Shown piece after piece: positions 1 through 11,984 of a stretch of 64,000 nt of DNA. The translations under genes and the position numbers were made by a program. How positions within the stretch are numbered: position 1 is the first letter of the stretch; every line of letters begins with the position of its first letter. Source of the DNA: Corythucha ciliata (Eukaryota; Arthropoda; Insecta; Hemiptera; Tingidae); contig CM075943.1 of the NCBI GenBank assembly GCA_038030265.1, positions 36,828,001 to 36,892,000 of the forward strand, read 5' to 3'. Below the pieces are notes generated by a model. That model searched no databases and had not been told where the DNA came from. It worked only from the letters and a program-made list of their open reading frames with translations.

Positions 1-276
1 GTATTTGTATTTATTTCGACCGCATTCCACGCTTGTTTTTTGTTACGATGAAAATTTTTTCATTCATGGTATTGTGTCCACCCTAACGACTGAGGGACAA
101 AATATGGCGCTGAAATCCGTGTTGTCGTACGTGTGTTTTAAAGGTTCTCTAGTCTTGGTTGGCTCAACAACATGTCCTCGACAGACTCGATTTCCAAAAA
201 TTAAATGCCCCCCCCCCCCTATTGATCCCATGGATTACACGTATCACTCAGTAGTAACGAATGGTTATTTTTTCAG
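1..276 (+). other. intron upstream of the first visible KIF21-like exon
   Basis: No coding similarity was recognised. The stretch ends in a pyrimidine-rich tract and an AG acceptor at 275-276 that opens the first WD40 exon. It contains a C-homopolymer near 210-218. It is best read as the 3' part of an intron whose upstream exons lie outside the window. Confidence 0.6.
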
Positions 277-1348
277 ATCGTACTGTCGTAATGTGGGATC
301 TTCATGAAATGCGAGAATCTAAGCTATTCGACAATCACAAAAATAGCGTCGTAGCCGTCAAATATGACCCTCAGAATAAAACCCTTTTCTGTGCCTACGA
401 ATCATCCATCAGAGTGTGGGATGTTCGCTCCGGTGAAACCATCAAAACTTTGTTGTAATCATTGACATTATTTCATTAGCAATTAAACGGATTAACTGAC
501 TCTTCTGTTCAGGAGCAACGGTGGTACTAGCAACTTCGGTTTGCCTCTGGTTGGTGGTGACTACCATCATGTAAACGCAATGGAACAAAACGCGTCTTGT
601 TCGGCTTTATATGTCGCCGCTGGAGATCGGGTTCGCGTGTGGGATATGAGAAAGTATGCGTCGTATTTATATCTCGTAAATTGGGGCCAATAAGGAGTCA
701 CTGTTTCGTTTTTCTATCTTTAGATTCCTTTGTAACGGAAAATTGAGCGGTCATCAGGCGGCGGTGATGTGTTTGTCAGTGTGCCGTAAATCCAATTCAG
801 AAGATATCATCGTAACTGGATCGAAAGATCATTACATTAAAGTGCGATTTTTATAATGACAAGCGCCCTGAATAAATTAGGCACTTACGATTCATTTTTC
901 GTTCAGGTTTACGATTGCAACTTTGAAACAGGGGGATCGCCGTCTCCAAGGGTCACGCTAGAACCCCCTCATTACGACGGCATTCAGTCTCTCGCTTTGA
1001 AGGGTGATACCTTGTACTCTGGGTCCCGAGACTGTATAATCAAAAAATGGACGCTTGATTCGCACGAGCTAGTCATGGTAAGGCGTTTTATTTTACTACG
1101 CTGTTTTCATTTTGAGCCAAGCTCTTAATTTTTCTCACTTTTTTAATTCAGTCCGTGAACGGCGCCCATAAAGACTGGATAACAGGGCTGTGTTTCTCCC
1201 CCAGCGGTTCCTACTTAGTTTCAGGTTGTCGAGCCGGCGTCGTGAAAGTGTGGTCAGATTCGTGTCATCAATTGTCCGAAATCAGGGCTCACGAGTCTCC
1301 AATTAACGCCATCACGTCCAATTCAACTCATGTTTTTACTGCTGCAAA
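277..1348 (+). CDS. Kif21: KIF21-type kinesin, C-terminal WD40 propeller (5 internal exons)
   Basis: Five exons read in one continuous frame across canonical GT-AG introns: 277-454, 513-653, 724-841, 907-1077 and 1152-1348. They encode successive WD40 blades, seen in RTVVMWDLHE, SIRVWDVRSG, DRVRVWDMRK, GSKDHYIK, FEPPHYDGIQ, SGSRDCIIKKW, NGAHKDWITGL and AGVVKVW. The order and the motifs EPPHYDGI, GSRD.IKKW, NAHKDW-like and SPINAI.NSTH.FTAA match the tail of KIF21A/B. These are kinesin-4 family, plus-end-directed motors that restrain microtubule growth, and the WD40 tail is a cargo/microtubule regulatory domain. The motor and coiled coil are not in the window. The introns are only 58-74 bp until the last one, which is 6.2 kb and full of repeats. 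Another WD40 protein is possible but much less likely. The splice joins are my inference. Confidence 0.85.
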
Positions 1349-1639
1349 GTAAGTAACTCGTATGTTTGTCTCATACCACACAGTGAGTTTAGAGCGGGAG
1401 CTTAGGGACGTTTGGCTTGCAATTTTTTTGTGGATTCAAGTTGCAGTTTAAGCTCTTAACGTAAAAAGTGATTGTTGCTGTGATGGGTTTTATAGTGTTG
1501 TATGTGGTTTTAAGGTGGTTGTTGCAAATATCATACACACGCCCCCCTCCCTCCCTTGACGGCAATCACTCAGTTTTCCCTATAGCTCTCGGTCACACAC
1601 ACTCTTGTATGCATATAGAAACAGAATGAAGTTCGAATG

Positions 1640-2340
1640 AAGGACCCGCGAAATAGGATTTTTGGGTGAGCTAATCCAGCGAAATTAGTTTTTAATGGGA
1701 TGATTCTGCAAATTTTGTTTTTTAAAGGAGTCAGACCCGCGGAATTGCTCTTTAGAATGATCCAATAGCACGGAAAATGTGATTTTGAATGTGTGGAACC
1801 CGTGAAGTTAGCTTTTCTAGGGAGCCCGCGTTTGGTTTTTCAAATAGCCAAACCGACGGAATTGCTTCTTTTTTAGGAGCCAAAGGCGAAATTGGTTTTC
1901 TGAATTTATCGAAACCGAGAAATTGGGAGTGCCAAATCGCAAATTTAAACTTCAAAATATCCCAACCAGAGGAATTGCTTCTTTGAGGGACCAAAAACCG
2001 TGAATTAACTTTTTTGATTGAGCCAGGGTGGATTTATCGATCAAGGGACATCCCATGGAATAAGAATGTCTCGAATAACAAACTTTACATAAATGTTTGC
2101 AAAAAACACTATAGCAATCAGACTTATCCCATCTTTATCGGAGGAATAAGTGCATTGATAAACACACCCTCAGTCGTCAATCCCGCGAAATTCTCTTTTT
2201 AGAGAGTCAATACTGAGAAATAGGTTTTTTGAGTGGGCAAAAGCTGCAAATGGGGTCTGTGAGTGCCAAATCTGCAAAATGTAAGTTTTAGAAGGGCCAA
2301 ACCGGGCCCTTTGGTGTTAAAAGTGGCGGAATCCGCAAAC
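1640..2340. repeat. degenerate tandem repeat with GCGGAATTGCTTTT-like unit
   Basis: Short units built from a purine-rich GAGCCAAACCGCGAAATT-like stretch plus a T-run recur irregularly every 30-45 bp, heavily diverged. They resemble in style the larger GCGAATTAGCG arrays elsewhere in the window. The resulting short ORFs on both strands are not genes. Confidence 0.4.
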
Positions 2341-2915
2341 TCTATCCATCTGGGTAACCAATAACGGTGAAGGGTGACTAGGGGTGGTCAGGAACTAACC
2401 CTGCTGTTGTGATTGTGTGTGTGGTGGGACGGGGAGATTTCCCCCCTCCTTGGAAAATCCGTCGAAAACCTGGGCTTGACGCAGCCCAGCGTGTGGGGGT
2501 TTTCCGGCGAAAAAATGTCAGACTTGCCATAATGCAGCAAAACCAGTGTGTTTGAGTTGTAGTGCGGTGGGACTTGGGGGGGGGGGGCCGCTGACCACGG
2601 CTAACAGCAGCGTGACAGCGCTTCTGGCGGAATCAATACACAATAAAGTGGGGAAACAAAATTCATCGAATATTACTGAAAATTGGTTCACGAACACCAC
2701 AACAACAACACAATCGAAAACTTCATCCTGTTTTCTTTTTGGAACAATCCCTTTGGCTCAGGTCTCAGCCTCCAAATTTTTGTAACATTCGCGTGAATTC
2801 GAGTTGAGTTCGAGAGAGGATACCTTGATACTCATCTCATCAGGCTGTAGTGGTTAGCCACAGATTCTGAGTGTTCGAAACGCTCATAATTTGGCCAAAA
2901 ACTGCTTATAGTTAG

Positions 2916-3140
2916 TTGGTATTGCTAGTAAAAGCGTTTCAACTACGAGGGTCAGAAGGTGATGCATGCAAAAAAATTGTGGCCGTAGGAGCCTACGTTG
3001 TCAGTCTTCCCTCGTTGGATTGCGTCAAGACTGAGAATATAGACTCCCACGTCTACGATTTTTTGTATGCAATGTTTCAGCGCTTTTACCTACACTATGA
3101 ACATGTACAAAGACCTAAAAACCTTTTTCTTACTTCCTAG
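2916..3140. repeat. fragment of the foldback family seen at 40003-40247
   Basis: It shares the segments AACTACGAGGGT, TGCATGC, and a GTAGGAGCCTACGTTGTC-like stretch with the 40.0-40.28 kb element and its flank. The order suggests a partial, diverged copy. The 74-aa reading frame across it is incidental. Confidence 0.35.
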
Positions 3141-4753
3141 ACGCTAAAGCGTATTACGGATTTTCATGCGTCGTCTCCTGATCCCCAATCGACATTACGG
3201 TCCCATTTCACTGACCGTACAAGACTTCGTTTTGATGAAATGGACTCATTCCATATCATACTTTCTTGGCTGTAAACGATGTGATGTGGTAAAACTGAGG
3301 AGTTTTATGTGGCAAGAGATGTAAAAAAGGCTGAATTTGAAGTGTGGGCCTTTTGGGCTCAGTTATGAGGTAGGTGAATACAAATAAATAATATCAGTCT
3401 TGATGGTTTTCAACTTTACTAACGATCTTCCGTATTCATCTTAACCTATATGATTATAATATGAGATTAATCTTCAATTCTTTAGACCTTCTAGGGGGGT
3501 AATTGGCGAGGGGCTCTCTCCCACTCACTGCATCTTTCTCGACTATCTTTACAAATACGCTTAGATTTACCGTACATCTTTTGCATTTACTGTTTTTCCT
3601 TTGCATAAATATCATATCACATTTAGGGGTATTTTCAATCCTAGAAGGCGAGTAGATTCAGCACTACAATTACAAAATCGTAAAATAAGGATGGGCACCC
3701 ACCAACGCAAATGTTTTGCAATATGTAGATGTTGAAAACTGGTTGCAAACCAGAATTTTATTTATTTGCACGTATTTTGTGACCTTGGTAGCGAGAAAAA
3801 AAAGCACCTACTTGATACCGAAATAAAAACATTTTGTAATCCAATCTATGCGAAACAGTCGCGCGCGTCATGCGTGATGCTCGGGCTAAAAGACCACGCA
3901 ACTCCTAATTCGTCCCCCATCTGCCCAACAATTCCTACTGCGGGAGACTAGGCTGTGCATGTACAGGGTGACCCGGATTGAATTTTGTTGTAGCACCAAG
4001 TCAGAGTGTCAGAAACATTTCGGAAAATCAAAATAGTAAGTTGTCTGACGGCTATTCGTGTATTTTTAAAATCAGTAAATGCGTTAAATTTCATACTATA
4101 ACCATCCTACACAATAGGATTGTGCTTAAAAATGCTGTAAACCGTTAAAAGGACTAGTGTGTTTTCCTGTATAATCAAATCTCAGAGTCTACCAACCTTC
4201 CTGCCACGCCTCACCAAAGAAACGCACTCTGTTTTCTTCTTGACCGAATCCATTTTCAAACTAAAGTGATGAATATTTTCGTAAGACTTGTAGAAACATC
4301 TTGAACATGATTGTAACTCCCCCCCCCCTTACTATTTTTTCTGTACCAGCGTAAAAACAATTATACCGTGTGATGTCATGAACCACCGTAATCCCCCCCT
4401 CCCCCCCGACTAAGGCCACCGTATTTGCCATACATTTTTATGTTAATACAATCATGCAAATTAACGGTTGCCCATTTCGTCCGTCATACCTCTTGTGAGT
4501 TTGTTACTTGCAGCAAACATGTTTTGTCTGTTCGCCAATGGCAATGCCTTGCTTTAAACTCGACAAAATGGGTAAACTTGAATTTGCGTTCTCATCTACT
4601 AATCCTAGTTGCTTAAAGTGAATTTACTTAACTAAAATTTTGAAAATATTGGGTCTAGCAAAACATTGTGTGGAGCTATGATTGAAAATCGTGCACATTA
4701 TACATTGTGTGCGATATGTGTGTACCCAGCTGTGACAGTCCTATAATTTTATG

Positions 4754-6396
4754 TACAGGGTGTAACGGGAAAATGGGGCATAATTAAAATGGGTGATTCT
4801 ACATCACATGTGGGTCAAAAATGACTCTCTGGACCGTGGTCCGATTGTCAACAGTTTCTGAGAAATCGCAGTTTTCCTGAATTTCGAAGCATCAGGCGTT
4901 TTCTTCAAAACTCGGTCGGTATCTTAGCAACCATTGATCCTAGGAAATTTTCAAGGACACCGTTGGAAAGAGCACAAAATTTCCTTTCAGATGATCGTAA
5001 AGTTGGGGTAGGTCGTGAAATTTGGACGCCCTTAACTCTCAGCTGAATAGCCGCTTCCTTGAAATTCTTTATTCTGACTTGTTATTCAGCCAGCTGTCAT
5101 TTTACTGACAGCTCTCGGAGGAAGAGTAGGACTTCATGAAAAACTTCTACATTTATTAAGCTTTCAAATGACCTGCTTGGTTCGGGATTTTGTTTTTATT
5201 GCTTCTGAGATACAGTTCGAAATACTTGAAAACTCGTCTAAAATGTCTGGAAACGTACGTTCACAATTGCCCTCGAGCGGGAAACAATTTGCTTCCGAAA
5301 GCTCTTTGCAAACCTTTTCGGTGAATTTTTGATCCGTTAAGACTGCTGAGTCCGGTTACCTCGCTGGACCAACTCCAAAAAAGGCAATACTAAGTGCTTG
5401 AAACGGCAGGTCACTGCTCAGAACCTGAGGGTTCTGACCTGTAGGATTCAAGGGTAGCTTCCAACAGTCACTACCGTTCCCTCCCTCTCCTTTGACAGAT
5501 ATTTCGCAGAGATCGGTGGAAACAGACAGCGGAAGTCAAACTCAAAGTCAACTGCATAGAACGGTGGCTCAAATAGAAGACCCCCAACAGCTAAGTCGTG
5601 CGACCCTTAAAAAAAAAAAAAAAAAAAAAAAAACAAAAACAAAAAAACAAACGAGCGAATACCGAATAGAAAATCCCCCACCAACCTGAGTGACGTGAAG
5701 AGCATTTTTTTTTAAACGAATTTTTCCCGTTCTATGACAATCGCAAACATACGTTTCCAAACGATTTAGACAGGGGCTTAAAGTATTTCGAACAGTATCT
5801 CAAAAGGAATAGAGACAAAGGGCCGTATTCAGAAACCTACCTTAACCTTTACATCTCCTTTAAGCGCTTCAAAACAGATGACATATTTTTATAAACCATC
5901 ACATTTTTCAACTCCTTTAGTTAAGGCTTTGTAAAGGAGGGTTTCTGAATACGGCCCAAAGGCCCGAAGCAACCAGGTCATTTGAAAGCTCAATAATTGT
6001 AGAAGTTTTTCCTGAAGTCCTCCTCTTCCTCCGAGAGCTGTCAGTAAAATGACAGCTGGCTGAATGACTAGTAAGAATAGAGAAATTCAAGGAAGCGGCT
6101 TTTCAGCCGAGCGTTAAGGGTGCCCAAATTTCACGAACTACCCCAACTTTATGACCATCTTGAAGGAAATTTTGTGCTCTTTCCAACGGTGTCCTATAAA
6201 TTTCCCCAGGATTAATGGTTGCTAAGATACCGACCGATTTTCGAAAAAAACGCCTGATGTATTGACAGTCAGGAAAACTGCGATTTTCTCGGAAACGGTC
6301 AATAATCGGACCATGGTCCATACAGTCATTTTTGACCCACATGTGATGTAGAATCACCCATTTCAATTATGCCCTGTTTTCCCGTTACACCCTGTA
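4754..6396. mobile_element. long-armed foldback element, TACAGGGTGTAACGGG termini
   Basis: Both ends start with TACAGGGTGTAACGGG in inverted orientation. The inverted similarity runs about 680 bp inward on the left and about 640 bp on the right, including GTTGGAAAGAGCACAA, a GACAGCTGGCTGAA-like stretch and AGCTTTCAAATGACCT. A smaller MITE (5820-5957) interrupts the right arm. The centre carries a 25-nt A run and no recognisable gene. A single further arm lies at 33379. The element is non-autonomous as seen here, and its superfamily is not determined. Confidence 0.7.
5820..5957. mobile_element. foldback MITE, GGGCCGTATTCAGAAACC termini
   Basis: A hairpin-forming element with terminal inverted repeats GGGCCGTATTCAGAAACC and GGTTTCTGAATACGGCCC-like, about 138 bp long. 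It is nested inside the right arm of the 4754-6396 element, so it is younger than that copy. Confidence 0.7.
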
Positions 6397-7565
6397 TTTA
6401 TTTAGATATTTCTGAAACTTCCAGTGTGGCCATTCCAATTGGCCCCGAAATTGACCAAAACTAGCCATTCGCTCCTTGAAAATTACTGAACTGACGGCTC
6501 GTTGAAAAATCAGCCAAAACTCCATGAAAATGGCAGACTGTCTATTGACGTTCTCAAGAATATCCAGTCAACAGGGCCGTCTCCACGTTACCAACTGATT
6601 ACCCCCCCCCCCCCCCAACTCCCCGACCGATTGGTTTCTGTAACATTTCTTCGTGCTGATGCACTAACTGCTCTGCTCGTCTTTCAAAACGGCTTGACTG
6701 GCGCGTTCTAAAATTGGCCAAACGCCAAACTGACTAGTCACCGCCTAAAAATGGCTGCAAGGACAATTCGTGCCCTGAAAATGGCGAAACCGACGATTTA
6801 ATAAACGGGGTAATTTTGATTATATCGTGTACTCAGTCTAGAAACAAAGAGGGTCACTTAATTACATACACATTTTAAAAAATGGGAGGGGCGGGTGCCC
6901 ATTTGACCCCTTTTTTTTATCCGTCATGAGACTGATTGAAGGAACCAAGATGGCGTATTGCCGTACTCGTGCTATATAGTTCCTTAGTGCTGCCAGGTAG
7001 GGCTGGCTCGTGGCCCCCTGACGGGTGGGGCATAAATATCATTTATGAATTAAAAATCTCGCCAAGAAAGGGAATTTTTTTATACTTTGCTTTTTAGCCA
7101 TGCTGAATGAAATAGGTAGTTAGTTCAAGATGAGGAATTCGTTAGGTATAGGGTTCTATTTCCCTCCTTTCGCAACAAAAACTCCCTGTACTAAATCCAG
7201 CTTTTTAGAACGTCAACACTTCTACAAAGATAAAGATTGTGGAACGTTCAACGTTCACTTCACTCCCAGTCACACTTCCTCATAAAATGCGTTGGGGCCC
7301 GAACGTTGGTGGGACGCGTACCCTTGTGGACGAGCCGCTCTAAGTAGGTGCCAAATATTGTTCGAGCTCTTCGGTTGCCTCCAAATTTGGGCTTTCACGT
7401 GTATTTTGCCTCTCAGGGTAAAAAAAAAATTACTTCGCTAACACCCTTTTAAGGAGGATTACAAATACCCCTATATCTAGTATATTTTTTCAAGCTCAGT
7501 TTTATAAGGGTGTTTTCTTTTTCTTTTCTTTTTTGTTTTGTTTTCGGTGCTCTACTTCTCTCCAG

Positions 7566-7650
7566 CAATGGAGACGTTCGTATGTGGAAAGAAAACACCC
7601 AGGAGTTGATGTCCTTGTCAACAGGCCACGAGTTTCAATTGTCAGTGTAA
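7566..7650 (+). CDS. Kif21: KIF21-like, candidate 3' exon A (ends in its own stop)
   Basis: A good acceptor (TTCTCTCCAG) joins in phase to the AA left by the donor at 1348. The exon then reads NNGDVRMWKENTQ and on to a TAA at 7648-7650. This completes the final WD40 blade in the way KIF21 proteins end (FTAA followed by a D-x-V-R-x-W-K segment). A GTAACC at 7647 could act as a donor. That would turn the exon into an 81-nt cassette in phase with exon B. No AATAAA was seen in the 840 bp downstream, so a transcript ending here may still use the later poly(A) site. Confidence 0.6.
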
Positions 7651-8493
7651 CCATGTGGGCGCGTTCGTCTCAGTTTTCAACTACTCCTGTTCGGGATGGC
7701 CGTCTTAATCTCCGCAATTGCCGCAGCTATTTTTATTTACTGTGATTTTTAATTCCCCTGACATTTAGTGCTGCAATTTCTATCGCCCAAAAAGATCATT
7801 CCGCGATGGAGTAGAGAGAATGTCTAATAGATTTCATTTTAAAACTCACCCGTTTACTGTACCTGGTTAGTTACTACGAAAAAAGGTATTTTATGATTAC
7901 GCCTAATCTATCTTTGACGTATTTTACTATATTGATAACAAATTTACTAATGTATTTATTATTTACGATTTTTTTTAAACCACTACCTATTTTGAAAAAG
8001 AGGCCTCAAATATTCTACAGTATTATTTATACGATTGATACCTATTTTGTTATTTGTTGATTTTATTTTCATTTCAATTATTATTTATTAATTACAGCTA
8101 GAAGCGTTTCTACGGTGTACTTTTATCGAATGAATGTGCAATAATAGATTATCTTACTAGATTTGTCTGAATTTTTATAGAAACCTACTCCCACTTTTTT
8201 TGAAATTTCGCTTTAGCCCTGGCATTCTTGCTAACGAACTGATTTATAACTGAATTTGTGTTTCGGTTTTCGGCATTTCCTACAATTATTTTCCCTGGAC
8301 GAAGGGACCTCTCCCTTCTCAGCATTAAGATATTCGGACAATATGAAAAGTGGATATGGTTAATTTGTCAGTCAGTTCGCTTAAAGTTGTCGTTACACCT
8401 CCAGGGCAGGAGAGGTGGGAGGGCAAATCGAATTCTCCTTATGTCGTAGCATCAAATTTAATAATACTTTTGTTTTGTTGTTTTTTTTTTCAG
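7651..8493 (+). other. gap between alternative KIF21-like 3' exons
   Basis: AT-rich, with a long T tract immediately before the acceptor at 8492-8493. No coding signal or repeat was recognised. It is either intron or 3' UTR, depending on which 3' exon is used. Confidence 0.5.
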
Positions 8494-8539
8494 TGACACG
8501 TGCAAAGTCTGGCGACTGAATCCCCTCATAGCCCTGTGA
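8494..8539 (+). CDS. Kif21: KIF21-like, candidate 3' exon B
   Basis: A strong acceptor (T-rich tract then CAG at 8491-8493) joins in phase to the same donor at 1348. It reads NDTCKVWRLNPLIAL and then TGA at 8537-8539. D-T-C-K-V-W is a standard WD40 strand-c signature, so exon B can close the last blade in place of exon A. Two AATAAA signals lie 450-480 bp downstream. Whether exons A and B are mutually exclusive, consecutive, or one is a relic cannot be settled from DNA. Confidence 0.55.
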
Positions 8540-8990
8540 CATGTGCCTTGCGTTTTATATCAACTATTCTTGCTCGGATGGCAGTTCATCGTTTCACTAA
8601 TCCGACGTACTTCCAATTGACGTTGTCGTTCTTCAAATCCTATATAAATTATGTTCCGCGGTAGCCTTGCACATTCCGATACATTGTGATATTAATTGTT
8701 AAACAGATTAAGTATCATTTAATTTTGTACGTACGCATTTAAAAATAGCATTGTTGATACGAGCTTCCGGAGCACTGGCTCCAATTAGGAGCAACGCGAT
8801 CTCATGTAAAATTAGGTGTCGACTGCTTCCTACTTCCCACTTCCTGAATTACTACTTATGATTTTCATTTAGTCAATGCGCCCCATCACTTTTATCGAAC
8901 TCACTTTTTTATTACGTTTTCTTTTGTTCTGTTTCTATTTATTTATTTTAACTTTTACGACTTTATAAAAAATGCACCAGTCTTATAATT

Positions 8991-9017
8991 AATAAACAAA
9001 AACAGAATAGCAATAAA
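8991..9017 (+). promoter_or_regulatory. two AATAAA poly(A) signals (8991-8996 and 9012-9017)
   Basis: Canonical hexamers on the + strand downstream of the last KIF21-like exon. They are the nearest candidates for its 3' end. Confidence 0.45.
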
Positions 9018-9369
9018 CGTGCTACGTAGTCCTAACAGCTGACACGCATCAACAATGCATGTCATGTACAGCTGATGTGCTGGTGTTTTCATAGACTGAT
9101 ACCTACTATTTGTGATTTTTTTAACGCTTGTATTCGATTTTTCCTTTAAAAAAAATTAAAGAACCAAAAAATAGAAAATAACAAAAAAATGTCGAGCGCT
9201 CATTCTCACCTCCTTCTAAACGTGACCTGCAGTGATAGCTAATTTTGTCAAGTCTTCTGGATACAATTTTTGAAAAGGAAATTTAGCAATTAGTACCTTC
9301 CCAAATACTTTTTTGCATGTTATTTATTTACTTTATCAATTTTACGATTGAAGTTTTGACATCGGGGAA

Positions 9370-9432
9370 ATCGGCCGACTGGATGACCCGGAGGCCTGTA
9401 CGCAACCTAGTTAGCCGAATCTTCAATTCGAA
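9370..9432 (+). repeat. possible tRNA-derived SINE head
   Basis: The order GACTGGATGACCCGGAGG then TTCAATTCGAATCCC resembles an internal A box followed by a B box (consensus GGTTCGANTCC). No convincing cloverleaf or acceptor stem is visible, so this is a SINE-like relic at most. Confidence 0.25.
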
Positions 9433-9802
9433 TCCCATCATGGAAATTGTCCCCCTCCCCCCATCGATCGTTTCACCGACGCTTTCCCAATCCACATGAA
9501 TAGATATCCACCGAGGCTTAGAGACGTGGCCGTTCGGATAACTGGAGGACTAAGAGCAGTGCCGGCACTAGTTACATTGTTGTGTAAAATCACTCCATGC
9601 GAGGGCCTTTGTATTTGTAGGACTCATGGCTGATGGAGCTAAATTTTCGCGTTATTTGATTCAGATTTATGAGAATCGTATCGCCGAAAGCATTGCACTA
9701 TTTATCGTGCCTTGATGTTACACTAGTAAATTAGACGAATACGGTTCGAATGATCAGGGATTGAAGTAAAAAATTTTTTTTCGTAAATTAAAAAGTTCTT
9801 AT

Positions 9803-9808
9803 TTTATT
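9803..9808 (-). promoter_or_regulatory. poly(A) signal of peptide gene 1
   Basis: TTTATT on the + strand is AATAAA on the minus strand, about 160 bp past the stop codon. Confidence 0.5.
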
Positions 9809-9967
9809 AATCACGCTCTTGAAATTATTATGTACAAATTGCGGTGCGACGATGAGTTGTTTTTTTTTTTACAAGTCACCCCCGAAGTCGAAACCCCTTC
9901 AAGTCAGTCTTTAGAGGCGTGAAAAATTGTCCGGGCTGGCAAACGAGATTCCACTCCACTCATTGGC

Positions 9968-10328
9968 TTAGCCATGGTGTTGTCCATGTCCACCGTGGCC
10001 GTAGCCACCGCCGCCGTGGCCATGTTGTCCTCCGTGGTGTCCGCCTCCGTTATGACCACCGCCTCCGTAGTGGTGACCACCTCCGTAATGACCACCACCA
10101 CCACCGCCGCCGCGAGGCTCAGGCTCAGGGGCGGCAAATACAGCGGCGACTGCCACCAATAGTAACTGTAAACGAAAAAGTGCATTAAAAAATAGGTACA
10201 TTTACTTTTGTCTTTTTTATAATGGGGGGGGGGGGTCCAGCATCTTCACGTTGGACCAAGAGTTTAAATTAAAAGCGTCATAATTTATATTTTTGCATAC
10301 TCACGCAAATACTGAAAAATATTTTCAT
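9968..10328 (-). CDS. secreted Gly/His-rich peptide 1 (2 exons, about 73 aa)
   Basis: Exon 1 is 10328-10305: ATG plus seven codons, reading MKIFFSIC, ending at a GTGAGT donor. A 139-bp intron follows. Exon 2 is 10165-9968: LLLVAVAAVFAAPEPEPR, then a tail of Gly runs with HY, HH, H and Q, stop TAA. The intron is phase 0 and splits a hydrophobic signal peptide that should be cleaved near A-A-P. The tail is almost pure G/H (GGGHYGGGHHYGGGGH-like). No enzyme domain is present. Glycine/histidine-rich secreted peptides in arthropods include antimicrobial, metal-binding and cuticle or silk-type proteins, and the sequence does not choose between them. A TATA box and a poly(A) signal flank it correctly. 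Three paralogues lie at 19.2, 26.6 and 30.8 kb. Confidence 0.75.
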
Positions 10329-10384
10329 GTTTATGTTCTGAGAAGAGTTTTGAATTTGATACTGCGCTAGAACCATGCTAAGCC

Positions 10385-10393
10385 TTATATATA
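10385..10393 (-). promoter_or_regulatory. TATA box of peptide gene 1
   Basis: TATATATAA on the minus strand, 57-65 bp upstream of the ATG. This fits a short 5' leader starting about 30 bp downstream of the box. Equivalent boxes precede the three paralogues. Confidence 0.55.
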
Positions 10394-11984
10394 CCTACTT
10401 AGCTCCCCTTCTGCAATGTGTCTCCTACCAAAATTCTAAAACGTCGCAAAAACCTATGGCTGCGCCTATGGTAAGAGATCGTGCGTCATTTAGCTACACA
10501 GGCCGGTTAAATCCCTTGGAATGTGGATCTTGTTATTCCTCCGTTTCTAAACTTGAGGAAAAACCAGTTCAAAAATAAGCACACGATTCTTTCCTGTTTT
10601 ATTTTACCTTATGTCCTCAGGTAATTAACTTTAGAAGGCAGCAAGTTTTATCCTGGGGAAACCCTCTCTGTGGAGAGGAAGAGTTGAAAGTGACAAAACT
10701 TTTTCTGTTGATTTAATGCACCTCGTGATGGTGATATGTTTCGGAAGGTTAAGATTGATTTCAATGAAAATATGAGTCATGCCTTAAAATAAACAAGGTA
10801 GTAAAAACACAGAACCAGTTTCTCGAAAATTTGAAAACAAAAACATCGGGACAAAAAACGTGCCGATGCTTTACGCGTCTTCACGACCTATTTTAGGGTT
10901 GGATTCGAGAGCCTCGTATTAGCCTTGAAAATGAAACGCCTTTATGAGAGAAGAATGATATTTATTTGGAAAAAAGTGTTTTGTTTATACTTTCACTCGA
11001 TCAAAAAATTAATGCTTCCCGTAAAGAATGATTTCTTTATTTTTTTTTCCTCGTGTATATGTGTAAAGTAAAGGATAGCCTACATACACGACTTTGTACC
11101 TCAGAGGTAAACTACTGTCGTAAGTGCTTTTTTCCATATCGATTCAAAAATATGTTTAAATTTATAAATCTTTCAGTTCAATTCTGATCCACGATTATCT
11201 TTGATAAAAAAAAACAAAAACGAAGATTTAGGTATGTTTTGTCTAATCATGGAGGGATAGACAAAATTATTTATTAATTTCATTTTTGAATTTTACATTT
11301 TATGAAAATGCACTTACGATGCACTATCTTAGTTTTGTACTGAGGTACAGAAATATATTCACGAATAATGAGACAAAGGAGAGAACCCATGTTGCACACA
11401 GCAGATTTATCACGCTGCGGGGCTGTTCTATTGAAAATTAAATAGAGAAAATTGGCGGTGGTGCATTAAAAATTTGCATTTGTTTTTTTTTTTTGTTTTG
11501 TTTTTTGTTTTTTTTTTTTTTTTTGTCATTGCCTCTCATGAAGTCACTGCCAGGGACGTCACCAACCGACTAAGACGTCACCATCCGAATAATCTCCGCC
11601 CGGTGCCATGTCAAGTTACATAAAAAAACACGATATCATAAGGTGAGTTGAGAACATTGTAAAGAAATTATACGGAATCGTGCGGATTTTTGTTAATGAA
11701 AAAATCCTAAAAGCCGTATAATACAGGATGAGTTTGGGTGGTTGACCTTCGCTTCTTCGCACAGTTAATTTACGCAAGTTTGATCTTCGAGGTTCGGCTT
11801 TTGGAAATATTGAAGTTTTAAAGCATTCACGAGCCAAACGAGGGTTCTGTTGGGATTTTTTTCTTGTTTTAGAATCCCTAACCCTATACAATGAATTCAG
11901 TGTCCGTTCGGATTCGTATATGCACATGCTGCGGTTAATGTTGTAAATCGGTTAGTGACGTCCCGGATATTGAATTTTATCTTG
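10394..11984. other. intergenic, no gene recognised
   Basis: AT-rich, with a T/G-rich low-complexity tract near 11480-11525 and two GACGTCACC half-palindromes near 11557-11582. Reading frames here (for example a 103-aa one on the minus strand at 11616-11927) show no domain, no conserved motif and no splice context. Confidence 0.5.

Larger units (their letters stand above)
1349..7565 (+). other. 6.2-kb last intron of the KIF21-like gene, filled with repeats
   Basis: This runs from a strong donor (GTAAGTAA at 1349) to a pyrimidine-tract acceptor at 7564-7565. No exon was recognised inside. It contains a degenerate short repeat, a fragment of a foldback family and a 1.6-kb long-armed foldback element carrying a MITE, each listed separately. 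It also has C/G homopolymers (about 2577-2588, 4319-4328 and 6601-6616) and a 25-nt A run at 5609-5633. I see nothing in 3141-4753 or 6397-7500 beyond AT-rich unique-looking sequence. Confidence 0.7.
8540..9967. other. intergenic region between KIF21-like gene and peptide gene 1
   Basis: AT-rich, with no gene recognised. It contains the poly(A) signals of the KIF21-like gene, a tRNA-like segment near 9370-9432, and the poly(A) signal of the minus-strand peptide gene (9803-9808). Confidence 0.5.

Noticed and set aside
9904..10188. Other long frames over the Gly/His gene at 9.9-10.2 kb (Thr/Val-rich and Arg/His-rich frames)
   Set aside because: Shadows of the repetitive Gly/His codons in other frames. 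Only one frame has a signal peptide, splice sites and a stop in the right place.
11616..11927. 103-aa minus-strand frame
   Set aside because: Basic low-complexity sequence with no motif, in unremarkable AT-rich DNA.
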